A DNA stretch of 64,000 nt from Begonia masoniana. Lineage: Eukaryota > Streptophyta > Magnoliopsida > Cucurbitales > Begoniaceae. Below are positions 32,983 through 44,752 of the stretch, piece after piece. Each line of letters starts with the position of its first letter. The stretch's first letter is position 1. The notes under the pieces were generated by a model. That model was not told the origin of the DNA, made no database searches, and saw only the letters and a program-made list of their open reading frames with translations. The stretch spans positions 7,361,407 through 7,425,406 of the forward strand of contig CM039502.1 in NCBI GenBank assembly GCA_022432975.1. Direction: 5' to 3'. The translations under genes and the position numbers were made by a program.

Positions 32983-34207
32983 AGAAATTCTTCTGTGTAG
33001 TAAGCTTTTATTTGCTTTTATATTTAAAAAAAAAATTATATATATTATTTTCCGCCACTTGTCTTAGGCGGTTTGATTTGTTGCTAAGAGCTGTGGGCTG
33101 TGTTTTAAGTTTATTCTACAATTCCTTGGGCGATATGGGGCTTTTATGAAGATTCATAGCTAATTTCGTGGAAATTGAAGATCATCTCCTTCTGTATTTT
33201 GAGAAATTTTCAAGACACTAATCTGGAGTACTTCTAGTCATATTCTACAGATTTTACAGGAATTCTTTAGTTGGAAATTGGATATTATTTTCTTCAATAT
33301 CTGAAGAAATTTTAAAGGCATTAATCAAGATTATTTATTTTGGGTTTATTTCCCAATTTGAGTGAGATTTTCTGGTTATTTTCATGACGCTTTTGGCAGA
33401 ATTTATGGGAATTAAGAGTTAATTTCTTCCATATTTTGAGAGATATTGGTGAAATTTGATCATGATTGCATCTCCAACTTATTTGAAGATTTTGGATTTA
33501 TTTTTTCAAATTTGAATGAAGATTTATCTTGGGGTGATGGATATGAAATTGAAAAGAGAAAGAAATAAGTTACAGGTCTGATTGATGATCTTGAAGGGAA
33601 AATATATGATGATAATTTTATTGGTGATATTTTTGAGAAACAAAGGTCTGCTAATAAAGCTCAAGTTGCTGATGATGTGGACACAACCAAAGGTGTTGCT
33701 GACTCAAATGAAAAAGTTGATGATTCTATTGAAGAAGTTGATGCTGAAACTCAGGTTCTTTCTACACTTTCTGGTAATAATCTACCTAGTGTCACGTCGG
33801 ATGTCATGACTGCAGAAACAGGAACTCATGTTTTTCAAGATGAAGTGTTAGCAACATCCGGGTTTGTTAGTGATTAATTGATGATTTTACTACTTTGTAT
33901 TTTTCTGCTGCATATCTCTATTTTACTGTTGAATACTGTTATTTTACTGCTGCACTGCTGATTATTGTCTTGAAATGATGGCTACTTTATATTCTTTGAT
34001 GGATCTTTTAGTCTTCTGTTATCTTTTTGTCCTTTTATGGCAAAAAGGGAGAGTAATTTACTGAATTTACACTGATTGCTGGGATATGATGTGCATGTCA
34101 TGTATAGTGTTTTGAGTGTGATCTACTATTGCAAGTATTAAGGGGGAGCATTTTATGATCCTACATCTAGCATTCAGGGGAAGTTTTTTATTTTGCCAAA
34201 AAATGCC
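32983..34207 (+). other. C1 3' internal region with a short acidic ORF
   Basis: About 1.2 kb after the pol break. From about 33569 to 33877 one frame stays open and reads GLIDDLEGKIYDDNFIGDIF ... DSNEKVDDSIEEVDAETQVL ... ending TSGFVSD: acidic, Val/Asp/Glu-rich, no known domain. SIRE-type elements often carry an extra 3' region or ORF; whether this is such a remnant or the stub of a deleted pol segment is open. Purine tracts AAAAAGGGAGAG (34045) and TTAAGGGGGAGC (34139) precede the real PPT. Confidence 0.5.
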
Positions 34208-34219
34208 AAAGGGGGAGAT
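34208..34219 (+). other. Polypurine tract of C1
   Basis: AAAGGGGGAGAT immediately before the 3' LTR start TGTTAATG. Confidence 0.88.
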
Positions 34220-35401
34220 TGTTAATGTATATTTGTGTTGGCATATATTTGTTTGGCAAAATTAATTAAAGTGGGTGTTTAATTTATCTTGGAAATTAAA
34301 TATAGATTGCTATATTATTCAGTTGCAAAGCAGACAGATTTTTTGGAGATTATGTTACCAAACCTATGCAGAATATTTGTTTTTGGTAACCTTGAAAAAT
34401 AAGGAAAGTTGGTTATTTGGAAAGTTACTTGGAAATCAAGTTTTCAATTATATTTATCTATGGAAGGCCGATTTGAATACAAATTGTTCTGTGAATCATA
34501 ATAGGTATCAAGAATCGTGATCCAACTATTCTGGGATCCAAATATGGTTTTATTCTGGTACTTTCCATATGTGTCGCGAAGAGTGTCACGAGTCTGATTT
34601 TTCTGATTGAGTTTCCTTATGCTGTGCATGCTGTTCTAGAACGAAACTCTGCTGCAAATTTATTTAAACATCTACTCTTCACAGAATAGGCGAGCGGTTG
34701 ATTATTATTCTCTTAGATATTTTCTTGTGTCTTGAGCCGCCGGTTTTCTTTCCTCTCTTGCTTCTGCAAGTGAGTGTGTTTTTGGTTGTTTCGATCTCTG
34801 TGAGATTGTTTTCTACACTCTACCTCTGTTTCTGTTGGATTTCATTGTTATACGAGTGTGGTGGTTGGTTGCATCCTATAACAACGGTTGGTGTCACAAG
34901 CGGTGTCATAGGCGCAATCCTTTTTTTATTCTTCATTGAAGATCAGTCTCAGGAGGAGACAGTGCTGGAACTCGGGAGGAGTTATATTTATTGACAATGG
35001 GAGCTTGTCACTCCGATCGTGGGCAAGGGGATCTTGCCATACACGGATTCCGGGAGGAGTCAATATCGACAAGGGGAGCTTGTCGCATTTAGATCTCGGG
35101 AGAGGTCGATCTAAAGTCGAGGGGATCTCGCAAAAACAGTTTCTTTGGGGAAGTTAGCTAGAGACGGCGACAAAGATAAGAGAGAGTCTTTATTTGTATA
35201 AGTCCGATTGTCTTGCAATTTTGTAAACTCATTAAAATGTTTTTAATTCTGGGCGTGGCCCCGCAGACGTAGGCTAGTTGCCGAACTGCGTTAACAATTT
35301 CGTGTCTCCTTACTTTACGCATTTTATTTTGTCTATTATTGCTGTTTACTATTGGTGTCACGATCAGTGTTACGACACCAACGTAACTAATCACGATTTC
35401 A
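34220..35401 (+). repeat. 3' LTR of C1 (uninterrupted)
   Basis: 1182 bp, TG...CA, followed by the ATTAT target duplication. It contains the empty site equivalent to the G3 insertion near 35028, which proves the order of insertions. Confidence 0.95.
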
Positions 35402-36814
35402 ATTATCTCTTTCTCTATCAAATCCTAACAACCGATAGATTGAGTCTTCATTTTTCCTCTACTCTTAAATCGACCAAGTCCTCTCCTTCTCCTCTCTATT
35501 TAGCGAAAATTGAGAACCCAAAAGCAACCGATCTCATTCCTATGCTTATTTCAGAGAGAGCAGAATATAGCCGACCGAGATTTAAAGTTCTATGGTTTAC
35601 CAAGTTTTTAACCCTAACCCATCGGCAACAACATTCATCCAAAATCGGACGAAGCCCACATCAAAATCGAACCCCAAAATCGACCGAGCTTCTCCATCAA
35701 ACGACTCAATATTTTAGATTGCAACCGAAGCTTCCCTTTCCCATAGGAACGGAAAAGGAGAGAGTTCAAGTCACAACAAAAAGAAAAAAAAAATGCCATA
35801 AATACCACGTGGGTAAAAGAAGCAGAAGAAATTGGAGATGATGAAAGAGATGTTGACTTTGAAGGATTTCCAATGTCTTTGTGAAGAAGAGGTGAGTGGG
35901 CCATGTGTGAGAGAAGAGAAAGGAAATTGAAAGACATTAACCAAATCCTTCACTGTTGGCCCAAAGTACAAAATAGGAGTAGTTAAATACTTGAGCAGTC
36001 CAAGCTAAAAATATTCATATGTATACCAACCATGCCGATCCGGAGTTTTACAAGGTAAGGGACCTTCACATTATTTTCTAAAGAGATGATAGAATAAAAT
36101 AATTATATGAGAAGTATGATGTTTTAGGATAAAATTACTAATATTCAATGAAGTATTAACATTAAAATAGTTTATTTAGATGATCAAGATTATATGAAAG
36201 TTGCTGACAAGCGATAACTCTAAACTCTCGGAATCCAGGATAAAATTACTATACTAAGTCTTAAAAGAAGGTTGGGTTCCAACGAGTTTGTAACTATCTT
36301 AAAAGAAGGTTGGGTTCCAATGAGTTTGTAACTATTAACAGGATTTAGTAAAAATAAATGTTTTGCAACTTGCACGTATTTTCACTTAATGAGATTATTT
36401 ATCATTAATAGTTTTGTGATGTATGTGAGTTTTTATCTGAGTGTTAAATGACGCTGATCGAGAATCCTCTAGATGCAAGCGAACATACAGAGGAATAAAA
36501 TGTTTTGGTTTGAAAGAAGGGTTTTCAATTAGTATGTTTTGGTTTTAAGAGATATTTCACGTTTTTATTTTGAATTTTAATTGTTACATAAAGTTTTATG
36601 AATTGTTATACTTCCGCATTTATGATCAAAATATTTAATGTTTTAAGTTTTAAAACTTCAGCGCATTTAAAAGTTTCAGTTAATATTTAATGAGATTTTC
36701 AATATTATGAAATTATGATTTTTAACGCTCGATTTCAAATCAATTTTGAAAAAAATTTTAAGGTTTTCAAGTTAGGGTTTCAAATTAAAAGTTTTTAAAT
36801 TGTGGCGTTTCAAA
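35402..36814. other. Gap: degenerate noncoding DNA
   Basis: Right flank of C1. No gene recognised. A direct tandem duplication of about 37 bp (TCTTAAAAGAAGGTTGGGTT..., about 36259 and 36296) is present. The part from about 36050 up to the PBS-like relic at 36815 may be a decayed plus-strand gypsy LTR. Confidence 0.4.
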
Positions 36815-36910
36815 ATAGTATGAGAGCACTAGGTTTTTAAACAGTTCTGTAGACTACTCTGTATGCTCACGTGCACTTAGAAGATTGTCGATCAGCAAGT
36901 AAGTGATTAA
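36815..36910 (+). mobile_element. Decayed PBS and leader of a plus-strand gypsy element
   Basis: TAGTATGAGAGC, then GGTTTTTAAACAGTTCTGTAGACT and a tail ending GATCAGCAAGTAAGTG, follows the G1-G3 leader word for word in places (TGGTATCAGAGC ... TCGGTTCTGTAGACTGCTC ... CATCAACTGTAAGTATG). It is therefore a relic of the same lineage in the opposite orientation. Confidence 0.6.
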
Positions 36911-38639
36911 AATTTATATTTTGATAAAAGTATATTAGACAATTTTGTAGTACATTTTAAAGCAAGTAATTTTTCTATTATTCTTTCTATAAATGCTTTT
37001 ATAAAATCTTAAATATTGTTTGAAACTTTAATATATTTTATTTGAAGTATTTATTTAAAGTAATTTCAAACTATTTTAAGTTACATTTTAGTACAAGTTT
37101 TTAATTTTTTTTTTGAGTTATCATTGTGATGTAGACTTATAGCTAAATTCAAATAACTATTTCCGATTAAAAAATTTGATCCCGATTAGCAAATTTCGTT
37201 AAAAATAACTGTATCATGAAGTCTAAAGATACGCATAAGAAGCAAGTAAATCACAATTGAATGTTTGAATATAAAAACCAACACTAACCTTTCCAGTATC
37301 CACAACTTGAACATTTTTTGATAGAAAAGCTTATATATATATAAAAAAAAAATTTAGTCTTTTCGTGTAAAAATTATCAAATTCTCAAGTTAAAGATTCA
37401 CTAAGGATAAGAGATAGAGTAGAATGACAAAGATAAATTTAAAGATACTTAGATGATGATACCTACTCCTTAGAATTTGGTAAACCTTAACTCCATTAAC
37501 AATCACCTATGAATCATTATATTTCGAAGTACACCCATAATCTCAAATTTTAGATTGACCTAATCATTTAACACGAATAATTCATGGAGGGAAATCGAGT
37601 TATTTGGGCCACAAAGAATTAATAGGGCGAACTGATAGTTTTCAGATGTCGCTAGTAACAATTCGCCCATAAGATTTATACTATATGAGGACTTACTAAA
37701 AATATTGTTTGAGTACTTAGAAGTTGAATTTGAATTACGAAGCTATTAATGTGGATAAAGTTAATCAATGAAAAGTTGATGAAACAAATGATGCTAAAGT
37801 ATGTCGTATGATTATACTGGTTATTTGGTTGCATATGTTTTAAACGACTCGAAAACATAGAAATGATATTGGATTCCGTTTTGAGGCTTTAAGGAATCAA
37901 TGGAAAGTTGAGAAATTTATGTGTAGAGTTATATGCAAGTGATTAGATTTGAAACATTGCTCTAGGAAATGGATATTATCTTAGAAAAAAAATAATAAAT
38001 AAATAAATCAAGAGAATTTATAATTATCACAGTACAAGGAAAACTTGATGAAATTAGAGGTGACCAGTAAACAGTGAAAGTGTTGAGAATCTTATGATGG
38101 AATATATATTGGAATGTTTAGTTTAAAAAAAAAACTTTTTGAGAAAGTATTAATAATTCTATTTGATAAATTTTTGGAATATAATTAATTAGATTAAAGT
38201 TGAGGATTTAAGATAAGAAAATTTACCTTATAAGTATTTAGTGTTGCTTGATTGAGCAAATGTAGAAATTGAACTTTATTTAAGAAATTAGTATATCTGG
38301 AGAAATATAGTTCACTAAAAAAAAGTTGAGAACCTTAAGTTCAAAATACAGATGTGGGTGTTAATTTGAAATGATTATTATTACAGAAATCTAGGAAATT
38401 TACATTTAGTGAAAAAATTATTAAAAACTCTTGATGATATAGCATAAAGGATTTAGAATAATCCTTGTTCGAGTGAACATAGATAATTGTTCGAGTTATA
38501 ATATACGACCTTTGAAATTTTGAGATTTTAATTGATTAAAGTGAAGTCAAGGAATGTAGGAATAAATTATGTGTTCAAGTGCATAGTTTATAATGATTTT
38601 GTTTGGAGACATATTAACTAGATAATATTTGATAAATAA
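36911..38639. other. AT-rich gap, no gene seen
   Basis: Very AT-rich, no recognisable coding or structured RNA signal. Probably the eroded interior of the element whose leader is at 36815. Confidence 0.4.
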
Positions 38640-39090
38640 TTGTGGCTTGTGCCGGTGGAACCACCCCCAGTTTGAGCTCTATTTTGTGATCCACCCCTCG
38701 CCTTGGTGTAAGCCGCTTAGGTAACTCTGATGACATCACATCAACATACTCCTTGAGCACTTGTAGAACTCCCTTTGGCACATCACCTACATGGTTAGTT
38801 GTTACATCTCTCAATGTTGCCAAGAAGGTAGTTTCACCTCTCTTAAGGCCCACCTTCAATTGATGAGAAGATTGCATGGCGTCGCCCACGCTCCCAGCTC
38901 ACGCGCCACACTTGACCATGCTTGGCTCGGTTTCATCTTGGATAACCATGACGCCAAGATGTGGCAAGACCATCAACTTGGCTTGCCGAAAAAACTCAAG
39001 ACTAAAATGAGTTGAAAATCATCGAGGGAGACCACCATAAGTGGACATTCCCGTCGCCACTCCCCCACGCATATTAAAAGTTGTGTTGTA
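38640..39090 (-). pseudogene. Inverted fragment of chromovirus protease-RT linker
   Basis: The reverse complement matches 41420-41870 of element G4 (same protein words: MQSSHQLK, LRxVTxNHVGDV, KGVLQVLxEYVDVM, SELPKRL). It lies in opposite orientation, about 170 bp outside the G4 5' LTR. It belongs to a second, otherwise missing copy of the family. Confidence 0.85.
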
Positions 39091-39261
39091 CCTTTTAATC
39101 ATGCCGCAAGGGAGACACCATGTACTTTAGATGCAATACGATTAACATGATTATTTACTATGACTTGAAGAGGAAGAACCTTGATATTGCGGGTGCGTAT
39201 CATTTGGAAGCAACATTGGACGGCAGGGTTGATGTCTTTCCATTTCAGCTGCCATGGTGGC

Positions 39262-40131
39262 TGTCACGCCCCATTTCCCATAGTGCATGAAGGCCCGGGC
39301 CGAGGGCCCAAAGGAAGGAGGAGCGAGGCATCCTCCTTAGGAGCACGAAAATGTGGCTAAGTGTTGGACACTTGGGCGTACGTCGGGCTGCATGGGTGGT
39401 GCAGGCCCAAATGGTGTTCGGTGACCGATGAGCTCAGGTGGCAGGCCAGAGGCGCGAGCTGGAGCGCGAGCAAAGGGGTGTGAGCGGTACGCGGCACGCA
39501 GTCTGGACACGCTAGCGCGGGGTGCTAGGCACGAGCGAAGAGGCGCGAGCGAGGAGGAGAGAGCGATGGGGCACAAGCGACACGCGGTACACAGCGTGCG
39601 TCAAACAGACACGGTCTGGACACAAGCTGGACACGAGGTGGCGTGATGGGGCGCAACGCTTCGGTGCGAAGCGGTGCAACATAGAAGCGGCACGCGACAG
39701 GCGCACGCGGTCTGGACGCTAGGCGCTGAGCGCCTGATAACGAGACACGACGCGTGATGGGTGAGCCACGCGGCCGAGTGGTGCGCGCACGCGGCGCATG
39801 CATGAACCGAGGGACATTTAATGTAAGCTGTGCATTCATGTTTCATTCATGTATTATGGTTGGGTCATTGTGTATATATACACCTTGAGACACTCAGCTA
39901 AGGCATTGAGCCTCGATCCATCTATCGAGAGGAGTCTTATGCTATTGTGGTGATCCTTGAGTGAGATTTTTGTCATAGTTCTTGTATTTGGAATATAAGA
40001 AAGGTTGGGATTCTCCCGTAAACACTTGTGTCACTTAAGAGTGAGCTTCGGTAAGGAGCTATTGTTGGGAGGCTAGCCTAGTCGGGGACTTGGCACCGCA
40101 CATTCCGAAGTAAAAAATTAAGGGTGTGACA
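39262..40131 (+). repeat. 5' LTR of G4
   Basis: 870 bp, TGTCACGCCCC ... GGTGTGACA. GC-rich U3-like part (39430-39800) and a TATATATACACC box near 39872-39883 that likely sets the transcription start. Confidence 0.92.
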
Positions 40132-40133
40132 AC

Positions 40134-40145
40134 TGGTATTAGAGC
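40134..40145 (+). other. Primer-binding site of G4
   Basis: TGGTATTAGAGC, one C-to-T change from the canonical initiator Met-tRNA complement, two bases after the LTR. Confidence 0.85.
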
Positions 40146-41236
40146 ATGGTCGAACCACACAACATGGCAGCACAAGATCAGACGGACATGATCCTTGAGC
40201 GTCTCAATAGATTGGAAAGATTTACGGATGTCTCAATGGCCACGACGGATGACAATCCATTGGTGGTCGAGCTTCGGATGATGAAGTTGGACGAATTCCA
40301 AGCATCAATGGGAGCGGACAATCTTGCTATCGAGCAGTATGTTGCAAGTACTGTGGGGCGGATAGACAAGGAGCTTGCTCGAGTGGGCAAGGACGTGGTG
40401 GGAGGTGTGAGCCAGAGACTAGCTACTTCGACCACACAATATAAGGTACCCGAACCTAAGCTTTATAGTTGAAACCGCAATGCAAAAGAGTTAGAGAATT
40501 TTCTTTGGGACATGAAGCAAAACTTCATGGCCGCGGGCATCGACGAAGAGAACCAAGTGATGAATGCAAGCATGTACTCGGGAGGTCATGCCAAACTTTG
40601 GTGGAGACAAAACCAAAGGAGGGAACCAGCTATAGACACTTTCGAGGTGCTAGAAAGTGAGCTGAAAGATCGATTCCTACCGCTCAATTCGAAATGGACC
40701 GCGAAGGAGGCGTTGAGGAAATTACGGCAAACGGGCACAATACGTGACTATGTTCAGGAATATAGTTCACTAATACTTGACATTGTGAATATGCATGAGA
40801 ACGACAAGCTATTTAACTTTATGACGAGGCTTCAACCGTGGGCACAAGCATAGTTGAGGCGGCATGGAGTCAAGGATGTGCAATCGGCCATTTCTATAGC
40901 CGAGAGCCTTGTGGACTACAAAACTACATCAACACCCGAGAAGAAAAAAGGTAAGAATGATAGGCGTGCGGGCAAAGCAAGTGGCGGAAGTTTGGACAAA
41001 TGGAAGGCACAACAAGGAGCGACCAAATCCAAGGAATTGATCACTCCCAAAAGAAGAGGAGCTCGAGTTATTTTATTTGTGGCGACTCAAACTTTGCTCG
41101 AGAATGCCCAAACAAGGGAGCGGTATCCACAATACGCATCAAAGGGGAGGAGTCTAATGAAGAGGACAAGCCCCGGGTTAACCCTATTCAGCTTGTCAAC
41201 GCAATCTCTAGTGGGGAGGCGAGGCCTTCGTAAAAG
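40146..41236 (+). pseudogene. G4 gag, interrupted
   Basis: Starts MVEPHNMAAQDQTDMILERL at 40146. The gag domain (KELENFLWDMKQNFMAAGI ... HAKLWWRQNQ ... LKDRFLPLNSKWTAKEAL) is broken by TGA at about 40470 and TAG at about 40852. It then shifts frame near 41000 into a zinc-knuckle remnant CGDSNFAREC in which the expected His is Asn. Confidence 0.88.
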
Positions 41237-41242
41237 GGACTC

Positions 41243-43231
41243 ATGTATGTCGAGGTAACCATCCAAGGGAGGAAGGTTCGTGCAATGTTGGACACGGGAG
41301 CAACCAATAATTTTATCTCAAGCAAGAAGGCACAGGAGCTTGGTTTGGAGGTGACCAAGAGTGCAAGCATGATTAAGGCTGTCAACTCAGGTGCACAGCC
41401 TATGAAAGTACGACACAACCTTTAATATACGTGGGGGAGTGGAGACGGGAATGTCCACTTATGGTGGTCCCCCTCGACGATTTTGAACTCATTTTAGGTC
41501 TTGAGTTCTTTCGGCAAGCCAAGGTGATGGTCTTGCCACATCTTGGCAACATGGTGATCCAAGATGAAATCGAGCCGAGCATGGTCAAGTGTGGCGCGCG
41601 AGCTGGGATCATGGGCGGCGCCATGCAATCTTCTCATCAATTGAAGGCGGGCCTTAAGAGAGAGAAACCACCTTCTTGGCAACATTGAGAGAGGTAACAA
41701 TTAACCATGTAGGTGATGTGCTAAAGGGAGTTCTACAAGTGCTCGAGGAGTACGTTGATGTGATGCCATCAGAGTTACCTAAGCGGCTTCCACCAAGGGG
41801 CTTCCACCAAGGCGAGGGTGGATCACAAAATAGAGCTCAAACCAGGGGCGGTTCCACCGACACAAGCGCTATATCGTATGGCACCTTCGGAGCTCGCGGA
41901 GTTAAGGAGGCAATTGGATGAATTGTTGGGGGCGGGTTGCATCCAACCATCCAAGGCACCATATGGTGCACCGGTACTATTTCAACACAAGAAGGACGAG
42001 GCGTTGAGGATGTGTGTCAACTACCTGGCTTTGAACAAGGTGACAATCAAAAACAAGTACCTTATTCATAATGCAAGTGATTTGTTTGATAGATTGGAAA
42101 AGGCGTCGTACTTCACCAAGTAAGACCTTAGGTCGGGTTATTGGCAAGTGCGCATCGCGGCAGGTGATGAAGCAAAGACGGCCATGGTATCACGCTATGG
42201 GTCATACGAGTTTTTTGTGATACCATTCGGCCTTACCAACACACCAGCCACTTTTTGCAACCTTACAACCGAGGTACTATATGACTTTTTGGATCGTTAT
42301 GTTGTGGTGTACTTGGAGGACATTGTCATATATAGCGAATCACTTGAGGAGCATATTGACCACTTGCGGGAAGTGCTAGAGAGGTTGCGGCAACATTCTC
42401 TATATGTCAAGAGGGAGAAGTACGAGTTTGGTGTAGAGGACATCAACTTCCCCGGCCACTACATCAAGCAGGGCTTGATTTGCATGGATGGTCACAAAGT
42501 GGTGGCGATCGACGGATGGATTGCGCCAACAAAGGTAACCGAGCTGAGATCATTTTTGGGTCTAGCTAACTATTACCGCAAGGTTTATTGCTAATTATTC
42601 GAAAATAGTAAGTCCATTGGCGGATTTGCTAAGGAAGGAACACACTTGGCATTGGACAGACTCGTGTCAAGAGGCGTTTGAGCGCTTGAAGGGAGCGGTG
42701 GCTTTCGAACCCATGTTGAGATTGCTGAATTTTGTAGCACCATTAGAAATGCATACGGATGCGTCGGATAGAGCAATTGGTGGTGTGCTCACACAATAAG
42801 GTCACCTCGTGGCTTACGAGAGCCGCAAGCTCAAAGGGGCCGAAGAGAGGTACTTGGCTCATGAGAAGGAAATGGTGTCGGTAATTTATTGCCTTGTGAC
42901 ATGGAGACATTACCTATTGGGGGCCAAATTCGTGGTAGTGACGGACAATGTTGCTAACACATATTTTCGGACACAAAAGAAGCTTTCGCCAAAGCAAGCA
43001 AGGTGGCAAGAGTTCTTGGCGGAGTTTGACTTCACTTGGGTACACAAACTGGGGACCGAGAACAAGATGGCCGATGCTCTAAGCCTAAAGGTGCATGAGG
43101 AGATTGTGGCGGCTATAACCGAGGTACAATCTAATTTTTTGGATGATATTAGGGCAGCTGCTAAGGAAGATCTGGCGTATATTCGGATGGCAAAACAAGT
43201 CGAGGAGGGCTTGGTCGGAGGTATTGGCTAG
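41243..43231 (+). pseudogene. G4 protease, reverse transcriptase and RNase H, interrupted
   Basis: Protease AMLDTGATNNFIS at 41283-41321. RT spans about 41818-42594: ELRRQLDELLGAGCIQPSKA, YGAPVLFQHKKD, LRSGYWQVRI and the catalytic box as YLEDIVIYS, where the second Asp of the usual YxDD has become Glu-Asp (a likely inactivating change). RNase H follows (LEMHTDASDRAIGGVL, then YESRKLKGAEERYLAHEKEM, ADALS). Stops occur at about 42121, 42592 and 42797, with several frame shifts between 41425 and 41820. Confidence 0.9.
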
Positions 43232-43249
43232 AAGATGGCTTGTTGAGGG

Positions 43250-44752
43250 GCCGAGGCAATCGGGTATTTTTTTCCTAGCGCGCGGGGCGTGTGACAGCAG
43301 ATCTTGCGAGAGACTCATGCACCTGAATGGGAGGGCCATCCGGGCGTGGAGCGCATGACTACATTATTGGCTCATAACTATACGTGGCCAAAGTTGAAGG
43401 AGGACATTGAGCTATACGTCAAAACTTGTCTAGTGTGCCAAGTAGACAAGTCGGAAAGGAAGAAGGAAGTCGGGCTACTTCAACCTTTCCCTATACCGAA
43501 GAAGCAGTGGGATTCGATTTCTATGGACTTCATCACGGGCCTACCATCAATTGGGAGGATGGACACTATTATGGTCGTAGTGGATTAGCTCTCAAAGTAT
43601 GCGATATTTATGGGAGTACCGAATGCGTGTTCGGCACATGATGCTGTGGAGCATTTTCTAAGAGTGGTGAAAATTTTTGGGCTCCCCCATGAGATTATTA
43701 GTTATCGGGATCCGAGGTTCACGGGTAAGTTTTGGACAACTTTGTTCAAACTTTTAGGCACGAAGCTAAAGTTTTCAACAACGAATCATCCTCAAACAGA
43801 CGGGCAAACGGAGCGCACCAACGCAATACTCGAGGAGTACTTGCGGCATTTTGTATCGGCCACACAAAGAAATTGGGTGGAATTGTTGGATTCAGCTCAA
43901 TTTTCTTATAACATCCACAAGTCTTCATCGACCGAGATGAGTCCTGCAGAGTTAGTGCTCGGATTTCAGCTAGCTACACCATTGAGGATCACGCAAGGAA
44001 GGGAAGAGCGGGGCTCTTGCCCGACAGCGTAGCAATTTGGCCATGACCGGAATGAGCTTATTGAGCAAGCCCAAGACAGCTTGACAAAGGCACAATGTTG
44101 GATAAAGAAGTATGCGAATGGCAGGAGGAGGGCGTTGGAGTTTAAAGAAGGGGACAAGGTTCTCTTGAAGCTCACTCCGCAATTTTGGAAGAAGGTCAAG
44201 GACCAACGGTTCCACAAGGGACTACCTTCAAGATATGAGGGGCCATTTGTGGTCCTCAAGAGGGTTGGATCGGTGGCCTACCGATTGCAACTACCCGAGA
44301 GACTCAAGTTTCATCCAACATTTCATGTAAGTTTTCTTAAGCCTTACTATGAAGGGGATCGGCAACAAGTGCAAAGGGCACCACCCGGAGTGCAGGTGGA
44401 ATTCACAAAGAAGATAGCCAAGATACTTGACCACCGGACCACGAAGGGGAGCAAGAAGGATGAACAGCGAGAGTTTCTAGTGCAATGGGACAATGAAGAG
44501 GAGGCTACATGGGAGAGGAACATCAACCTGTGGCAATTCAAGGCGCAAGTCAAAGACTACCTAGCTTGGGTGTTGACATGCCTCGGTTGGCATTCAAAAG
44601 GAGAGTTGGCAAAATTCCAAACTTTATATCATCTCTCTACTTATTACGTGTTCTCTCTTTTTGTAGGAATATTTTTGAAGAAGGATTGCACGTGGAGCAA
44701 AAGGAGAAAATCACCAAGTGGCCAATGGGAATTTGTCATCCCGGCCTTCTAA
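43250..44752 (+). pseudogene. G4 integrase and chromodomain, interrupted
   Basis: Integrase zinc-binding region (HAPEWEGHPGVERM ... CLVCQVDK), catalytic core (SMDFITGLP ... HPQTDGQTERTN ... E in LEEYLR) and C-terminal beta-barrel (GDKVLLKLTPQFW). A chromodomain follows, KIAKILDHRTTKG ... REFLVQWDNEEEATWE, then NLWQFK. Chromodomains of this group direct integration to particular histone marks. Stops at about 43585 and 44030 break it. Confidence 0.9.

Larger units (their letters stand above)
20752..35401 (+). mobile_element. Defective Ty1/copia (SIRE-like) element C1, split by gypsy G3
   Basis: LTRs 20752-21549 plus 29957-30332 (5', interrupted) and 34220-35401 (3'), flanked by a perfect target duplication ATTAT (20747-20751 and 35402-35406). 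PBS at 30335, gag, protease and pre-integrase coding sequence, then a PPT at 34208. Integrase beyond its first motif, RT and RNase H are missing, so it is non-autonomous. Without the nested element it would be about 6.2 kb. SIRE-like lineage is inferred from the long gag, the extra 3' region and the repeated AAGGGGGAG tracts before the 3' LTR. Confidence 0.92.

Noticed and set aside
35278..35841. 187-codon ORF crossing the C1 LTR end
   Set aside because: It starts in the LTR and runs across the insertion boundary at 35401, so it cannot be an ancestral gene; low-complexity Ser/Thr/Lys content.
39337..39846. Arg/Ala/Cys-rich ORFs on both strands, and similar ones at 46093-46609
   Set aside because: GC-rich U3-like part of the G4 LTRs; low stop density there is compositional and the two LTRs disagree in frame.
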